Assembly: GCA_018436725.1 (NCBI GenBank)
Contig: JAHDKT010000044.1
Coordinates: 1 to 64,000, forward strand
Source of the DNA: Synergistaceae bacterium
Lineage (GTDB): Bacteria; Synergistota; Synergistia; Synergistales; Aminobacteriaceae
Direction: 5' to 3'
Length of the DNA: 64,000 nucleotides
Position numbers and translations under genes: made by a program. Positions 16,520 to 24,818 of this stretch are shown piece by piece (within the stretch, counting starts at the first letter, position 1; every line of letters begins with the position of its first letter). Below the pieces are notes generated by a model, which had not been told where the DNA came from, made no database searches, and saw only the letters and a list, made by a program, of their open reading frames with translations.

Positions 16520-17602
16520 CTACAACTCGAGGTACTGCAGCAATTTCTTCCCGATGACCTTCTCCGCGGGCTCGAAAAGGTCCGGACAGCGCATCCCCGC
16601 GCCGAGGAGAAGTCGTCTTTTCGGGACGGAGATCATGATGACGTTCATGTCGGAGGCGATCTCCGAACTCGCGATGGTCATTCCCGTCTCCGCGTCGATC
16701 ACGGTGATCAGGTCGGGGAAGGTCGCAAGGCGTTCTTCCTCGCCTCGTTCGACCGTCATGTACTCTCTCCAGAAGGTGACCGAAACGTCGCCGACGTACG
16801 CCGTCCCCGAGTCCATGCCGCCCGCCGTGAAGCGATCGACGGAATCGACTCTGCCCCTGCAGAGCACTTCTCCGCGGAGTATGGAAAGAACCGCCGAGGT
16901 CACCGCCTCGCCTCCCCCGCTCCGCGCCTCCTTCACGGCGCCGCCGAGGCGTATCGCCAGCTTGATCGCGCCCGCAGCGGCGTTCCCGCGAAGAAAGTTC
17001 GCCTTCACAGGATTGCGCGCCACGGAGAGGAGGCCGCCGACGACGCAGGCATCCTGGCGTATCATGGAGGAGACCGTTTTCACATTCCCCCGAAGGAGAC
17101 CTTCTATATAGTTTCCCTTCGCCGGATCTCCTCCCGCGAAGGACTGGACGGCCTGATAATCCGGCACGAGATGCAATCCCATGGAGCCCATCTCCGGCGT
17201 GGGGTGCGCGCGGCCGTTGCAGGGCGCGTCGACGATCGGCAGTCCGAGAATCGCCGCCTGGAGCCATCCGTTCACGATTCCTCCGCTTCCGCACTCGTTG
17301 GAGATCAAGGCGGCGGGGCGTTCGAGACCGCTTTCCAACAGAAGTTCGATACTCCGGACGTGCGCGCGGGGGCTGACGAACGGCGCTTTTTTGCTGTGCG
17401 GGCAGGTGACCGTGCCGCACGTGACGACGGTACCGTCGGAGGGAATATCCTCGACATCCAGCAACAGCGGACTGTTGATCTTCAGCGCAAGTTCGCCGAG
17501 CATCATCGCCTCGTCGATAGAGGTTCCCTCCCCCCCGCCAAGAACCGATGCCCCCAGCAGCGCCTCTTCGAGTATATCCATGGTCAGTTGCAGCTTCGCC
17601 AT
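16520..17602 (-). CDS. DUF917 family protein (S-methyl-thiohydantoin desulfurase / hydantoinase-like)
   Basis: A 360-residue cytoplasmic protein of the DUF917 family. Visible features are VLGGGEGTSIDEAM near the N-terminus, ISNECGSGGIVNGWLQAA and VDAPCNGRAHPTPEMGSMG (two conserved cysteines) in the middle, and a C-terminal half with VDRFTAGGMDSGTAYVG. From memory, Pfam links this family to thiohydantoin desulfuration, and it is distantly related to hydantoinase/oxoprolinase subunits; the exact substrate here is unknown. I use ATG 17602, with AAAGGGGAG upstream. It closes a co-directional set with a DUF1576 permease, a small orphan and an MBL hydrolase, which suggests uptake and opening of a cyclic nitrogen compound. 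Confidence 0.8.
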   Translation of the reverse strand: MAKLQLTMDILEEALLGASVLGGGEGTSIDEAMMLGELALKINSPLLLDVEDIPSDGTVVTCGTVTCPHSKKAPFVSPRAHVRSIELLLESGLERPAALISNECGSGGIVNGWLQAAILGLPIVDAPCNGRAHPTPEMGSMGLHLVPDYQAVQSFAGGDPAKGNYIEGLLRGNVKTVSSMIRQDACVVGGLLSVARNPVKANFLRGNAAAGAIKLAIRLGGAVKEARSGGGEAVTSAVLSILRGEVLCRGRVDSVDRFTAGGMDSGTAYVGDVSVTFWREYMTVERGEEERLATFPDLITVIDAETGMTIASSEIASDMNVIMISVPKRRLLLGAGMRCPDLFEPAEKVIGKKLLQYLEL

Positions 17603-17621
17603 GTTCTTCTCCCCTTTCCGG

Positions 17622-17972
17622 TCATTCCAGAAGACGAGTGAGGCGTATTCGGACACGCCCCGCCTCCTCGTCGTGTTCCACGGACACGTCGTCCGTCATA
17701 ATGCCCACAAGATAGATCTCCTGCCCCGTGCTGATGTCTCCGGAGAGCGACCACGAGTACTCCTCCATTTCGCGGGCGCGCGGCATTCTGAGCAGCCTGG
17801 TCATCTCGCGAATCTTGCTCGACGGATTTCCCGAGTAGTCCGATTCGACGCGAATTTCGAACCCCTTCTCGTCCCGGACGACATGAGATGTAAAGTCCCG
17901 GGCCCCCATCGAAAAGAAGAAGTTCATCAGCTCGCTCATAATACGCGAGACGACAAGACGTTCGTATTTCAT
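17622..17972 (-). CDS. Small orphan protein (116 residues) of the DUF1576-DUF917 operon
   Basis: I do not recognise this protein. It has 116 residues, no membrane segment and no signal, and many charged residues. An N-terminal helix (VVSRIMSELMNFFFSMGA) precedes a likely beta-rich part containing DEKGFEIRVES and a C-terminal VEHDEEAGRVRIRLTRLLE. Its ATG overlaps the stop of the DUF1576 gene by 4 nt (ATGA), and the DUF917 start is 19 nt downstream, so it is almost certainly co-translated with them. A regulatory or accessory role for the transporter or enzyme is possible but unproven. Confidence 0.75.
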   Translation of the reverse strand: MKYERLVVSRIMSELMNFFFSMGARDFTSHVVRDEKGFEIRVESDYSGNPSSKIREMTRLLRMPRAREMEEYSWSLSGDISTGQEIYLVGIMTDDVSVEHDEEAGRVRIRLTRLLE

Positions 17973-19249
17973 TCCTTCTCTCTCCCTCTGAAGGCTTCGA
18001 TGAGAGGCACGAGCATGGCCGCGACGAGCCCCCCGGCAAAGCCGTTGTTGTACAGGTTGAAGCCGGCATGCAAGACGCCGACATAAAGCACCACGGACGA
18101 ATGGACATACCCGGCGAGAATACCCGCCTTCCATCCGAACTCGCCCGCTATGGGAGCGAGCGTCGTACCGAAGAGCGCCGCAAGCTGAATGGCGGGATCG
18201 GAGAGACTCCAATTCTTCGTCAGACTGCCGAGCACGACGCCGAGCATTATTGGAAGTATGTTCCTCGGTGTCTTCCCCATCGCGCTGAAACCCACGACGG
18301 TGAAGATGCCGCCGAGAGTGGGGCCGTTGAAGTCGCCGCCTATCAGCAACAGATAGGCCACGACGAGGAGACCGTTCACTCCCATGTTGATCAGTGTCGG
18401 GGGGAAGTCGAAAATATCGACGAAATCTGCGAGAAGACGCCCAGAATGCGCCCATATCGACGAGAGCCCTTTGAACGACCTGCCGTTCAATTGGAAGCCT
18501 GCGAGGATCATCGTCAGGAACATCCCGACAAGCAGCGGGAGGAGCACGCCGTTGCTTCCGGTGGACCAGAGCACCCTGGCCTCGGGGATGAACCCGTGCG
18601 AGCGAAAGAGCGAGACGTAGAGGGTCCCGACCATTCCCGCGGTGAATCCGACGTTGTACAGATTATACCCCTTGTGCACCGAAAGGAACGACGCGGCCAG
18701 CGATGGGAGCAGGAAACCCGCCGAGATGCCGGCGACGGCTCCCGCCGCTACCCGGAAGGGCCCCGGAAAATGCAGACCGAACATGAGCTGGCTCACCAAC
18801 GGGGCGAGCGCCGTACCGAAGAAGGCGATGTAGATGAACTTCAGGAAGGACTCCCTCTGGTGCCACGAATAGAGCCAGACTCCACCAAGGATGAACCAGA
18901 CGTTGAGCAGATTCTTGCCGAAGAAGGAGAAGCCCGCCACGGTGAAGACCGCCGCGATGGAAATTCCGCGGATATGCACCTGATAGTACACCAGAATGGA
19001 GGTAAAGAGAAGCGTGAGGATGCCGCTGTTGAGAAACGAGGCGCCCTTCCCGCCCACGTGGAAGTAGTCGGAGATCAGATAGTCCGGTTCGACCAGTATG
19101 CGCGCCACTCCGGCCGGAAGATCGGAGATCGGTTCGGCGAGGAGACCGACTGCGCAGAGAAGACCTCCGAAGAGAAAGAGGAAGAGCCTTTTGCCGCCGT
19201 CTCCGACGAGATATCGGTCGAAACCGAGCTTTCCGGACTGCTCCGTCAT
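17969..19249 (-). CDS. DUF1576 family integral membrane protein (probable transporter)
   Basis: A 426-residue polytopic inner-membrane protein with about ten to twelve hydrophobic segments. It is built from two similar halves: FTVAGFSFFGKN, FFGTALAPL and GYNLYNVGFTAGM in the first half recur as FTVVGFSAMGKT, LFGTTLAPI and GFNLYNNGFAGGL in the second. This internal duplication is what one expects of a secondary carrier. The family function is not known. I use ATG 19249 with a purine-rich GAGGGGG site; the frame is open further upstream but runs into the MBL gene. Operon context (MBL hydrolase before, orphan and DUF917 after) suggests uptake of the compound these enzymes process. Confidence 0.82.
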   Translation of the reverse strand: MTEQSGKLGFDRYLVGDGGKRLFLFLFGGLLCAVGLLAEPISDLPAGVARILVEPDYLISDYFHVGGKGASFLNSGILTLLFTSILVYYQVHIRGISIAAVFTVAGFSFFGKNLLNVWFILGGVWLYSWHQRESFLKFIYIAFFGTALAPLVSQLMFGLHFPGPFRVAAGAVAGISAGFLLPSLAASFLSVHKGYNLYNVGFTAGMVGTLYVSLFRSHGFIPEARVLWSTGSNGVLLPLLVGMFLTMILAGFQLNGRSFKGLSSIWAHSGRLLADFVDIFDFPPTLINMGVNGLLVVAYLLLIGGDFNGPTLGGIFTVVGFSAMGKTPRNILPIMLGVVLGSLTKNWSLSDPAIQLAALFGTTLAPIAGEFGWKAGILAGYVHSSVVLYVGVLHAGFNLYNNGFAGGLVAAMLVPLIEAFRGREKE

Positions 19250-19325
19250 CGCCGTACCCCCTCTTCGCCCGCAACAGGAAAGATCGTTTCCGTGACGAGA
19301 CGACTGTGCGCGCCGAACCTGCCTG

Positions 19326-20321
19326 TCATGAGCGTACCCACCGAACAATCCCCCTCAGGCTGTTTTTGATAAAGAACTCCTCCTTCGCCCGCTGCTCCGC
19401 CCTTAAAGAGGGAAGCAGCGCAAGCAAGGGATCCATCTTCGTCACTTCGCAGAAAAGGAACGCCACGGCATCCTCTTCGTTTTCCGGCGAACAGCGGCGC
19501 GCCCTCTCCGTCCAGTCGCGGAATTGATCGCCCGCAAGACGGAGCGTTTCCGCGACGTCCGTTGTCCATCCGTAGTGGCTGAAACAGAGGTACTTCGCGT
19601 CCCGCTCGCCGTACAGGAGTTCCATGGAGCGTTCCATGGATTCGCCGTCGAGTCGGGGAGGGGTTGCAGGGAAAAGATAAGGACCTGTATCCGCACCATC
19701 GGCGCCTCCCGTCCACAGCGGGCGGACCGCCTCGCCAAGGCCCACGCCGGCGGCCTCGCCGGGGAACAGCACCTTTCCGAAATTCGAATGGAAGACGTAG
19801 GACGAGTGATGCGACGCGTGCCCCGGCGTTTCGAGGACGGTAAATCCTTCCAGAAGGGGCGACGACGAGTCGATCAGGCTCTCTTCCGACAGAGGGAGGA
19901 TAGGGCCGAACGCGTCCGCCATCTCGCGTCCGAGCGTAGCGCTCGTTCCCTCCGCGAGTTTGGCGGGGTGTACAAGATGTCGCCTCCCCTTCTCGGGAGC
20001 GAGCACCTTCGCCCCGGAAAAACGCCGGAGGAAGCTGCCGATTCCCCCGGCGTGATCAGCGTGAATGTGCGTGAGGAGCACAAGGTCGATCCTCCCGGCG
20101 CCGAGAGCGCGCAGGGAACGCTCCAGAAAGGGGACGGCGGCCGACGGTCCCGTGTCGACGAGAACGTTCCGTTCTCTGCGGAAGTCGCGGAGCAGCCAGG
20201 ACGACAGATGATGATCGAATCCGGGAAGAGGGAGCGGCAGATCAAGCAGATAGAGCGCGGACTCTTCCTCAGCGTAGACCTCGAAAATTCCCTCGGGGTG
20301 CATGTTTTTTGAAGTGTGCAC
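19326..20321 (-). CDS. MBL-fold metallo-hydrolase
   Basis: A 331-residue metallo-beta-lactamase-fold protein. The zinc motif THIHADHAGG (about residues 84-93) is intact; further ligands are the His in ETPGHASHHS and the C-terminal CFSHYGW. The usual Asp of motif 4 appears as Glu in LFPGEAAG, a mild departure. The C-terminal 90 residues form a helical extension, as in the glyoxalase-II/SdsA-like hydrolases that act on thioesters or cyclic substrates. The start is GTG 20321, with AAGGAG 8 nt upstream. It is the first gene after MATE on the strand and leads into the DUF1576-orphan-DUF917 set. Confidence 0.85.
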   Translation of the reverse strand: MHTSKNMHPEGIFEVYAEEESALYLLDLPLPLPGFDHHLSSWLLRDFRRERNVLVDTGPSAAVPFLERSLRALGAGRIDLVLLTHIHADHAGGIGSFLRRFSGAKVLAPEKGRRHLVHPAKLAEGTSATLGREMADAFGPILPLSEESLIDSSSPLLEGFTVLETPGHASHHSSYVFHSNFGKVLFPGEAAGVGLGEAVRPLWTGGADGADTGPYLFPATPPRLDGESMERSMELLYGERDAKYLCFSHYGWTTDVAETLRLAGDQFRDWTERARRCSPENEEDAVAFLFCEVTKMDPLLALLPSLRAEQRAKEEFFIKNSLRGIVRWVRS

Positions 20322-20367
20322 TGAATTCTCTCCTTACTCTTCTTCGAAATCATGATTCACTTTTAAT

Positions 20368-20396
20368 ATTATACCCTCAGACTCTCCTTCTGTGGA
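20368..20396 (-). promoter_or_regulatory. Candidate promoter of the MBL-DUF1576-DUF917 operon
   Basis: TATAAT (20368-20373) with TCCACA (20391-20396) 17 bp upstream, on the minus strand, lies at the very end of the MATE gene and about 50 nt before the MBL start. The -10 is perfect and the -35 matches four of six positions. Confidence 0.45.
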
Positions 20397-21787
20397 GCGT
20401 CGAACTCGTCGGAAGGAGAAATTTGCCGAAGGCGTTCCGAAGTGCGCATCAGGCGGAACTCCCGTCGCAGAAACCATGCGCCGGTAAGCGCGCCGCCCAG
20501 GTCGGAAAGCGGTAGCGACAGCCAGATGCCGTCGATCCCAAGAATCGGCGGCAAAAAGTACATCGGCGCGAGGATAAAGATGAAGTGCCTCGAAAGCGTC
20601 AGAAAGAGCCCGGTCTTCGCCTTGCCGATCGCTTGGAAAGTGTGCGAAGCGATAAGGCTCACCGAGGCGAAGATGACGCCGCTGTAACCGAGGCGCATTC
20701 CGCGCACGCCCAGAGCCAGCAGTTCCGCGTCGTCCGAGTTGAAGATACGGATGAGCTGGGCGGGAAAGAGCATGACGAGAGTGAAACTCACCGAAAAAAA
20801 GAGCGCGCCTATCTTGATCGCGGCCATGACGGCGCGGATCACCCGGTCGTAGTCCTTCGCTCCGTAGTTGTAGCTGATGATCGGCTGCACGCCGCCCGCA
20901 AGCCCGAGCACCGGCAGGAAGAAAAGACTGTCCAGGCTGAAGAAGATACCCATCGCCGAGATCGCCAGATCGCCCCCGTAGAATCGCAGCAAACGGTTGA
21001 AGAGGGCGAGTACGTACGTAAAGCTGACTTCGGTCAGCGCCGGCGCGGCGCCGATGGCGAGAATACGGCGGACGATCACCCAGTCGGGCGCGAAATGCTT
21101 CCAACGGAAGCGAAGCGTCCCCTTTCCCCGAAGGTAGTACAGAGCCGCCCACAGGGCGGAGATCATCTGCGAGATCAGAGTAGCGAGCGCGGCGCCTCCG
21201 ACGCCCATGCCGAAGACCAGAATGAAGAGCGCGTCGAGGAGGACGTTCGCCCCCGCGCCGATGATGAGCGTGAACATGGCGTAGCGGGGATTGCCCTCGG
21301 CCCTGATGAAGAAGTTCAGCCCGAAGGCGAGCGTGGAGAAGAAGACGCCCCAGACCGCGATGTTCATATACTCCAGGCACAGCGGCATCAGGGTCTGGCT
21401 CGCGCCGGAGAGTTCGAGGATCGGCTCGGTGAACGCGGCGCCCAGAAGAACCAGGAGGGCGCCGCCCCCCGCAAGGAGCACGATCGCGTTCCCCATAGCC
21501 CGCTCCGCTCTGGCCCGCCGCTTCTCTCCGAGGGAGATCGAGATCAGCGAGCCCGCGCCGACGCCGATCAGCAGTCCGAAGGAGATGACGAGTATCATGA
21601 AGGGGAAGGCCACGCTGATCGCGCCGATGCCCGCGGCGCCCACCGTCTGTCCGACGAAGAGGCGGTCGACGATGTTGTAGAGCGCGTTGGCGAGCATGCC
21701 GACGATGGCCGGCAGAGAGAAGCGCCACATGAGACGGGGGATCGAATCCGTCCCCATCGCGTGCGAGTTGTTTAAATTTTTTTCCAT
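20369..21787 (-). CDS. MATE family multidrug/Na+ antiporter
   Basis: A 472-residue inner-membrane efflux protein with twelve predicted membrane segments in two six-helix halves. Family features are the opening PRLMWRFSLPAIVGMLANALYNIVD (spread over residues 18-42), VGQTVGAAGIGAIS, and GGVQPIISYNYGAKDYDRV in the second half. It would expel cationic drugs or metabolites in exchange for Na+ or H+. Length is normal. An extended -10 promoter and a palindrome precede it. It is transcribed just before the MBL-DUF1576 operon but probably as a separate unit. Confidence 0.92.
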   Translation of the reverse strand: MEKNLNNSHAMGTDSIPRLMWRFSLPAIVGMLANALYNIVDRLFVGQTVGAAGIGAISVAFPFMILVISFGLLIGVGAGSLISISLGEKRRARAERAMGNAIVLLAGGGALLVLLGAAFTEPILELSGASQTLMPLCLEYMNIAVWGVFFSTLAFGLNFFIRAEGNPRYAMFTLIIGAGANVLLDALFILVFGMGVGGAALATLISQMISALWAALYYLRGKGTLRFRWKHFAPDWVIVRRILAIGAAPALTEVSFTYVLALFNRLLRFYGGDLAISAMGIFFSLDSLFFLPVLGLAGGVQPIISYNYGAKDYDRVIRAVMAAIKIGALFFSVSFTLVMLFPAQLIRIFNSDDAELLALGVRGMRLGYSGVIFASVSLIASHTFQAIGKAKTGLFLTLSRHFIFILAPMYFLPPILGIDGIWLSLPLSDLGGALTGAWFLRREFRLMRTSERLRQISPSDEFDAPQKESLRV

Positions 21788-21805
21788 AAGTGCCTTCCTC
21801 CGGGT

Positions 21806-21815
21806 ACAAATTTGT
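21806..21815. promoter_or_regulatory. Palindrome downstream of the MATE promoter (candidate operator)
   Basis: The perfect 10-bp palindrome ACAAATTTGT lies about 10 bp downstream of the MATE -10 box, a position suited to a repressor. No regulator gene is adjacent. Confidence 0.35.
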
Positions 21816-21825
21816 TTGAGGTATG

Positions 21826-21834
21826 ATTATAGCA
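21826..21834 (-). promoter_or_regulatory. Extended -10 promoter of the MATE gene
   Basis: TGCTATAAT read on the minus strand is a consensus extended -10 element about 40 nt before the MATE start codon. Confidence 0.5.
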
Positions 21835-21881
21835 GAGAGCGGCTCTTAAGAAACGGACGAGTACACCTCGCTGGAGGATTT

Positions 21882-22439
21882 ATGACGGAAACACCTTTTT
21901 TTCCGCTGCGGCTCCACCTGCTCTGCGCCCCCTCGCATCGTCCCGGGGAGTACCTGCTCGAACGGAAGTTCGCGCAGGCGTTCGCCGCGTCGAACGGCAT
22001 CCCGCTGGATTACGACGCCCTGATGGGCGCTCTGCGCGAATGGTGCGCCCGTCAGGGCGTCGTCCGCAACGGCCGGACGGCGTCGTTCTCCGGAAGAAGC
22101 GCGGACAGAAACTACTTCGGAACGGCCACCCGCTTCCGCGACGAGCTGAGCATACTGATCCACGTCGAGGGAGAGGGGCGAAAACGCTTCCGCGTCCTCG
22201 GCGTCTGGAGCGATTTTTCCTGGCTGGTGCTCTACCAGGAGCCTCTCCTGGGCGAGTGGAGGTCGTGGCCAGGGGCGGCGAAAGATCCTGTTGGAATCGA
22301 AAAGGACAGAACGGACGAACGGGCGGCGCGCGAGGGGTTCGAGTGGGTCTGCAAGAGGAGGATCATCTCCAGGGCGCGGCTTCTTCGCGGAGACGCGGTG
22401 ATCACGGAGTATTTCTCGCCCTCGTACAGGAAAAAATGA
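21882..22439 (+). CDS. Hypothetical protein, 185 residues
   Basis: I do not recognise this protein. It is soluble, basic and rich in arginine and aromatic residues, with no signal peptide or membrane segment. A central ATRFRDELSILIHVEGEGRKRFRVL stretch (about residues 86-110) looks like paired beta strands and is followed by VLYQEPLLGEW. The ATG at 21882 has GGAGG 4 nt upstream. It is divergent from MATE and convergent with the PEP carboxykinase gene, so no operon partner suggests a role. Confidence 0.7.
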   Translation: MTETPFFPLRLHLLCAPSHRPGEYLLERKFAQAFAASNGIPLDYDALMGALREWCARQGVVRNGRTASFSGRSADRNYFGTATRFRDELSILIHVEGEGRKRFRVLGVWSDFSWLVLYQEPLLGEWRSWPGAAKDPVGIEKDRTDERAAREGFEWVCKRRIISRARLLRGDAVITEYFSPSYRKK

Positions 22440-22460
22440 GCCGGGGACGCGCCCCGGCTC
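22431..22460 (-). terminator. Terminator after the PEP carboxykinase gene
   Basis: A 9-bp stem, GAGCCGGGG/CCCCGGCTC, with an ACGCG loop, followed on the minus strand by TTTTTTCC. It lies just after the pckA stop and overlaps the end of the convergent hypothetical gene. Confidence 0.85.
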
Positions 22461-22467
22461 GGTATCG

Positions 22468-24129
22468 CTACTCCTGGACCGGATAGCCCATCTCGTCGAG
22501 GGCCTTGCGCAGCGCGGCCTCGGCCTCCGGGGGCAGGCGGTCCATCCCGCCCTTCTCCGTCTCGCGGGACGTGACGAAGGCGAGTCTGTCCCGCATCCGT
22601 GAAAAGAGTTCTCTCCGGTACTTCTCGTCGGAAAAGTCGATCGGGAACTGCTCCAGCTCCATCGTCTCCATGTCGCCGAAGGGGCCGAACGGTACGAAGC
22701 TCGCCTTCCCCTCGATGATCGACTCCAGAATCCCCAGCGTATCCGCAGGCTTCACTTTCTTTCCCATGAACTCGCCCGTATTCAGAATGTAACAGGCCAC
22801 CCCGTCGTCGAAGAGCGCCTTGAAGCGCTCGTAGTCCGTAGCGAGCGGATAGGTGCGGAAGGGGTTCGCATACGATTCGATGACGAGGGCGTTCGGGTCG
22901 ACTCCCGGAGCGAGGCGCTCGGCCGAGGTGCGCTTCGTGGCGAGCGTCGCGCCGAGCACGGAGGCGAGGTCGGACCCCTTCAACCGGAGCACCGGCGGCA
23001 ACGACGAGTCCTTCATCAGCCAGAAGACGGCGTCGATCGGCTCGTCGATACGGTCCACCCGCTCGGGCGACCAGAGCTTCGACTTGATGGCCCGCCCGTT
23101 GCCGTTGCGCAGGTCCTCGGTCACCGCGTAGAGCAGGCCGTCCGTACCCCTCGTCACGCCGCAGTTCTGGATCGTGATGATGAACTTGTTGTCCTCGCAC
23201 CCCATCGGGTAGTCCTGCACCTTGTCGAAGTAGGATGGCTCGAGCGCGATCGCGTACTTCTCCTTGACGTTGATCACGAAGGCGTCGTCGTGGAGCACGG
23301 TGATGTCGTACTTGTTTCCGTGACGCGCGTGCGTGATCGTGGACTTGCCGGAGCCGGAGAGGCCGAAAACCGCCGCGACGAACGAGCGCCCACCCTTCAG
23401 GTTGTACCGCTTCAGCCCTCCGTGGCAGGAGGCGAAGCCGTTCCGCACGGCGGTTCCCCACGCGAGCGTCAGCGTGCCCTTCTTGAGTTCTCCGAAGTAG
23501 CGCATCCCCAGCACCGCCGCGCAGTTATGGACGGGGTCGAAGAAAGCGAGTCCGTAAGGGTACTCCGTCGAGGTCCAGTCGGGATCGGCGAACATGAAGA
23601 TGTCGCCGTCCGGCAGCGGCCTCGAGGCCGAGTACATGTCGATGTACGTCCTGTTGAGGTACTGGAAGTTCAGCAGCCAGTTATAGACAAGGTTTTCATG
23701 ATTTTTCGGCGCCATCAGGTGGGCCTTCACCATGAAATCGCCTTCGAGACCGATGTACGCCTCCGCGGAGTAGAACGTACGGAAACGGGCGTTGTAGACG
23801 GCCTCGCGAAGAGTCGTCGCAAGGTCGCCGACGTTCACCCCCGGCTCGCCGACGATCTTCCTCGCTGCCGCGCAGCGGCCGACCACGGCTCCGTCGTTCA
23901 TTAAAAGGACGTTGCTTCGCGGGGGCAGCCCCTGCCCCTCGGGGCGGTACACCGGCATCCCCGTAAGCTCCACCGTTCCGGGGGACATCCTCGCCAGCTC
24001 GTAGGCTTCCTTGAGGTTCGAGACGGGGACCACGTTGTTGCCGAAAAAAGCGGATTCTATGGTGGTCCGCGCCTGTGATTTGATTCGAGAGAAACTCTCG
24101 GGTCCGCTATAGAGTTCCAGAGTTGACAT
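22468..24129 (-). CDS. pckA: Phosphoenolpyruvate carboxykinase (ATP), divergent subfamily
   Basis: A 553-residue cytosolic enzyme interconverting oxaloacetate plus ATP with PEP, CO2 and ADP. The kinase-1a P-loop is GLSGSGKST (about residues 257-265; common form GLSGTGKTT). An HDDAFVIN segment follows where kinase-2 is expected, and ESYANPFRTYP plus CYILNTGEFMGKKV match the C-terminal domain. The usual FEGGCYAK segment after kinase-2 is replaced by ALEPSYFDKV, so this is not a standard PckA. In an amino-acid fermenter it could run towards oxaloacetate to make ATP or towards PEP for gluconeogenesis. It is a single-gene unit with its own terminator. Confidence 0.85.
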   Translation of the reverse strand: MSTLELYSGPESFSRIKSQARTTIESAFFGNNVVPVSNLKEAYELARMSPGTVELTGMPVYRPEGQGLPPRSNVLLMNDGAVVGRCAAARKIVGEPGVNVGDLATTLREAVYNARFRTFYSAEAYIGLEGDFMVKAHLMAPKNHENLVYNWLLNFQYLNRTYIDMYSASRPLPDGDIFMFADPDWTSTEYPYGLAFFDPVHNCAAVLGMRYFGELKKGTLTLAWGTAVRNGFASCHGGLKRYNLKGGRSFVAAVFGLSGSGKSTITHARHGNKYDITVLHDDAFVINVKEKYAIALEPSYFDKVQDYPMGCEDNKFIITIQNCGVTRGTDGLLYAVTEDLRNGNGRAIKSKLWSPERVDRIDEPIDAVFWLMKDSSLPPVLRLKGSDLASVLGATLATKRTSAERLAPGVDPNALVIESYANPFRTYPLATDYERFKALFDDGVACYILNTGEFMGKKVKPADTLGILESIIEGKASFVPFGPFGDMETMELEQFPIDFSDEKYRRELFSRMRDRLAFVTSRETEKGGMDRLPPEAEAALRKALDEMGYPVQE

Positions 24130-24244
24130 GGCGACTCTCCTCTTTCTCCCGCGTTCGGGAACGTTTTTCCCCTTTACAAGGGGTTCTCCGGCGAGGCCAT
24201 TGTACCACGACCCGTATCGCCGTGCGAAACAAAACGTCCTGGAG

Positions 24245-24628
24245 TTACAGCCCTCGTGCGGCGCGAATCCGTCCGTACGCCTCCTGGATCTCTTGGAACT
24301 TCCTCGACGCGAGGGCCACGAACTCCTCGTCGAGGTTCTGTCCGATGAACTTGTCCGGGTGGTAGCGCCCGAGCAGCTCCCGGTAGCGTTTTTTTACCTC
24401 CTCGTCGGACGAAGAGGGCGAACAGCCGAGCACGACGTACGGATCCCGTTTGCCGCCGGGAGGCGGCGTGTACGAGGCGCCGCCTCCACCGGACGAAGAC
24501 CTTCTCCGCGCGCCCCCGGTCGATCCCGGAGAACCGGGCGTCCCTCGGAGCGTATCCTTCAGTATTTTCGAGAAGAGAAAGAAGAGCAGCAGCGGGGCCG
24601 CCTTCAGAAGCAGTCGTAACAGAAACAT
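24245..24628 (-). CDS. Membrane-anchored DnaJ-domain protein
   Basis: A 127-residue protein with an N-terminal membrane anchor (MFLLRLLLKAAPLLLFFLF), a Gly/Ser/Pro-rich linker, and a C-terminal J domain from about residue 62 that keeps the HPD motif (RYHPDKF). J domains stimulate the ATPase of DnaK-type chaperones. The lack of Gly/Phe and zinc-finger regions marks this as a specialised co-chaperone at the membrane, not DnaJ itself. I use ATG 24628, with AGGAGG 7 nt upstream; a longer frame to 24718 has no ribosome site. Confidence 0.85.
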   Translation of the reverse strand: MFLLRLLLKAAPLLLFFLFSKILKDTLRGTPGSPGSTGGARRRSSSGGGGASYTPPPGGKRDPYVVLGCSPSSSDEEVKKRYRELLGRYHPDKFIGQNLDEEFVALASRKFQEIQEAYGRIRAARGL

Positions 24629-24818
24629 GAAATAACCTCCTGCGCGGATGCGCGACACCACGAGATAGAAAGATCGTTTCCCGCACTTTTTCTCCGGATG
24701 AATTCTTCCGGACTTCATGGAGTATTATAGAATAGTTTTCTGCGGGAGACACGGTGTTTTCACGGAGAAGACAGACTTTTTCACGACGGAGGGACGCCCT
24801 CCGGGGAGGTATCGCACA

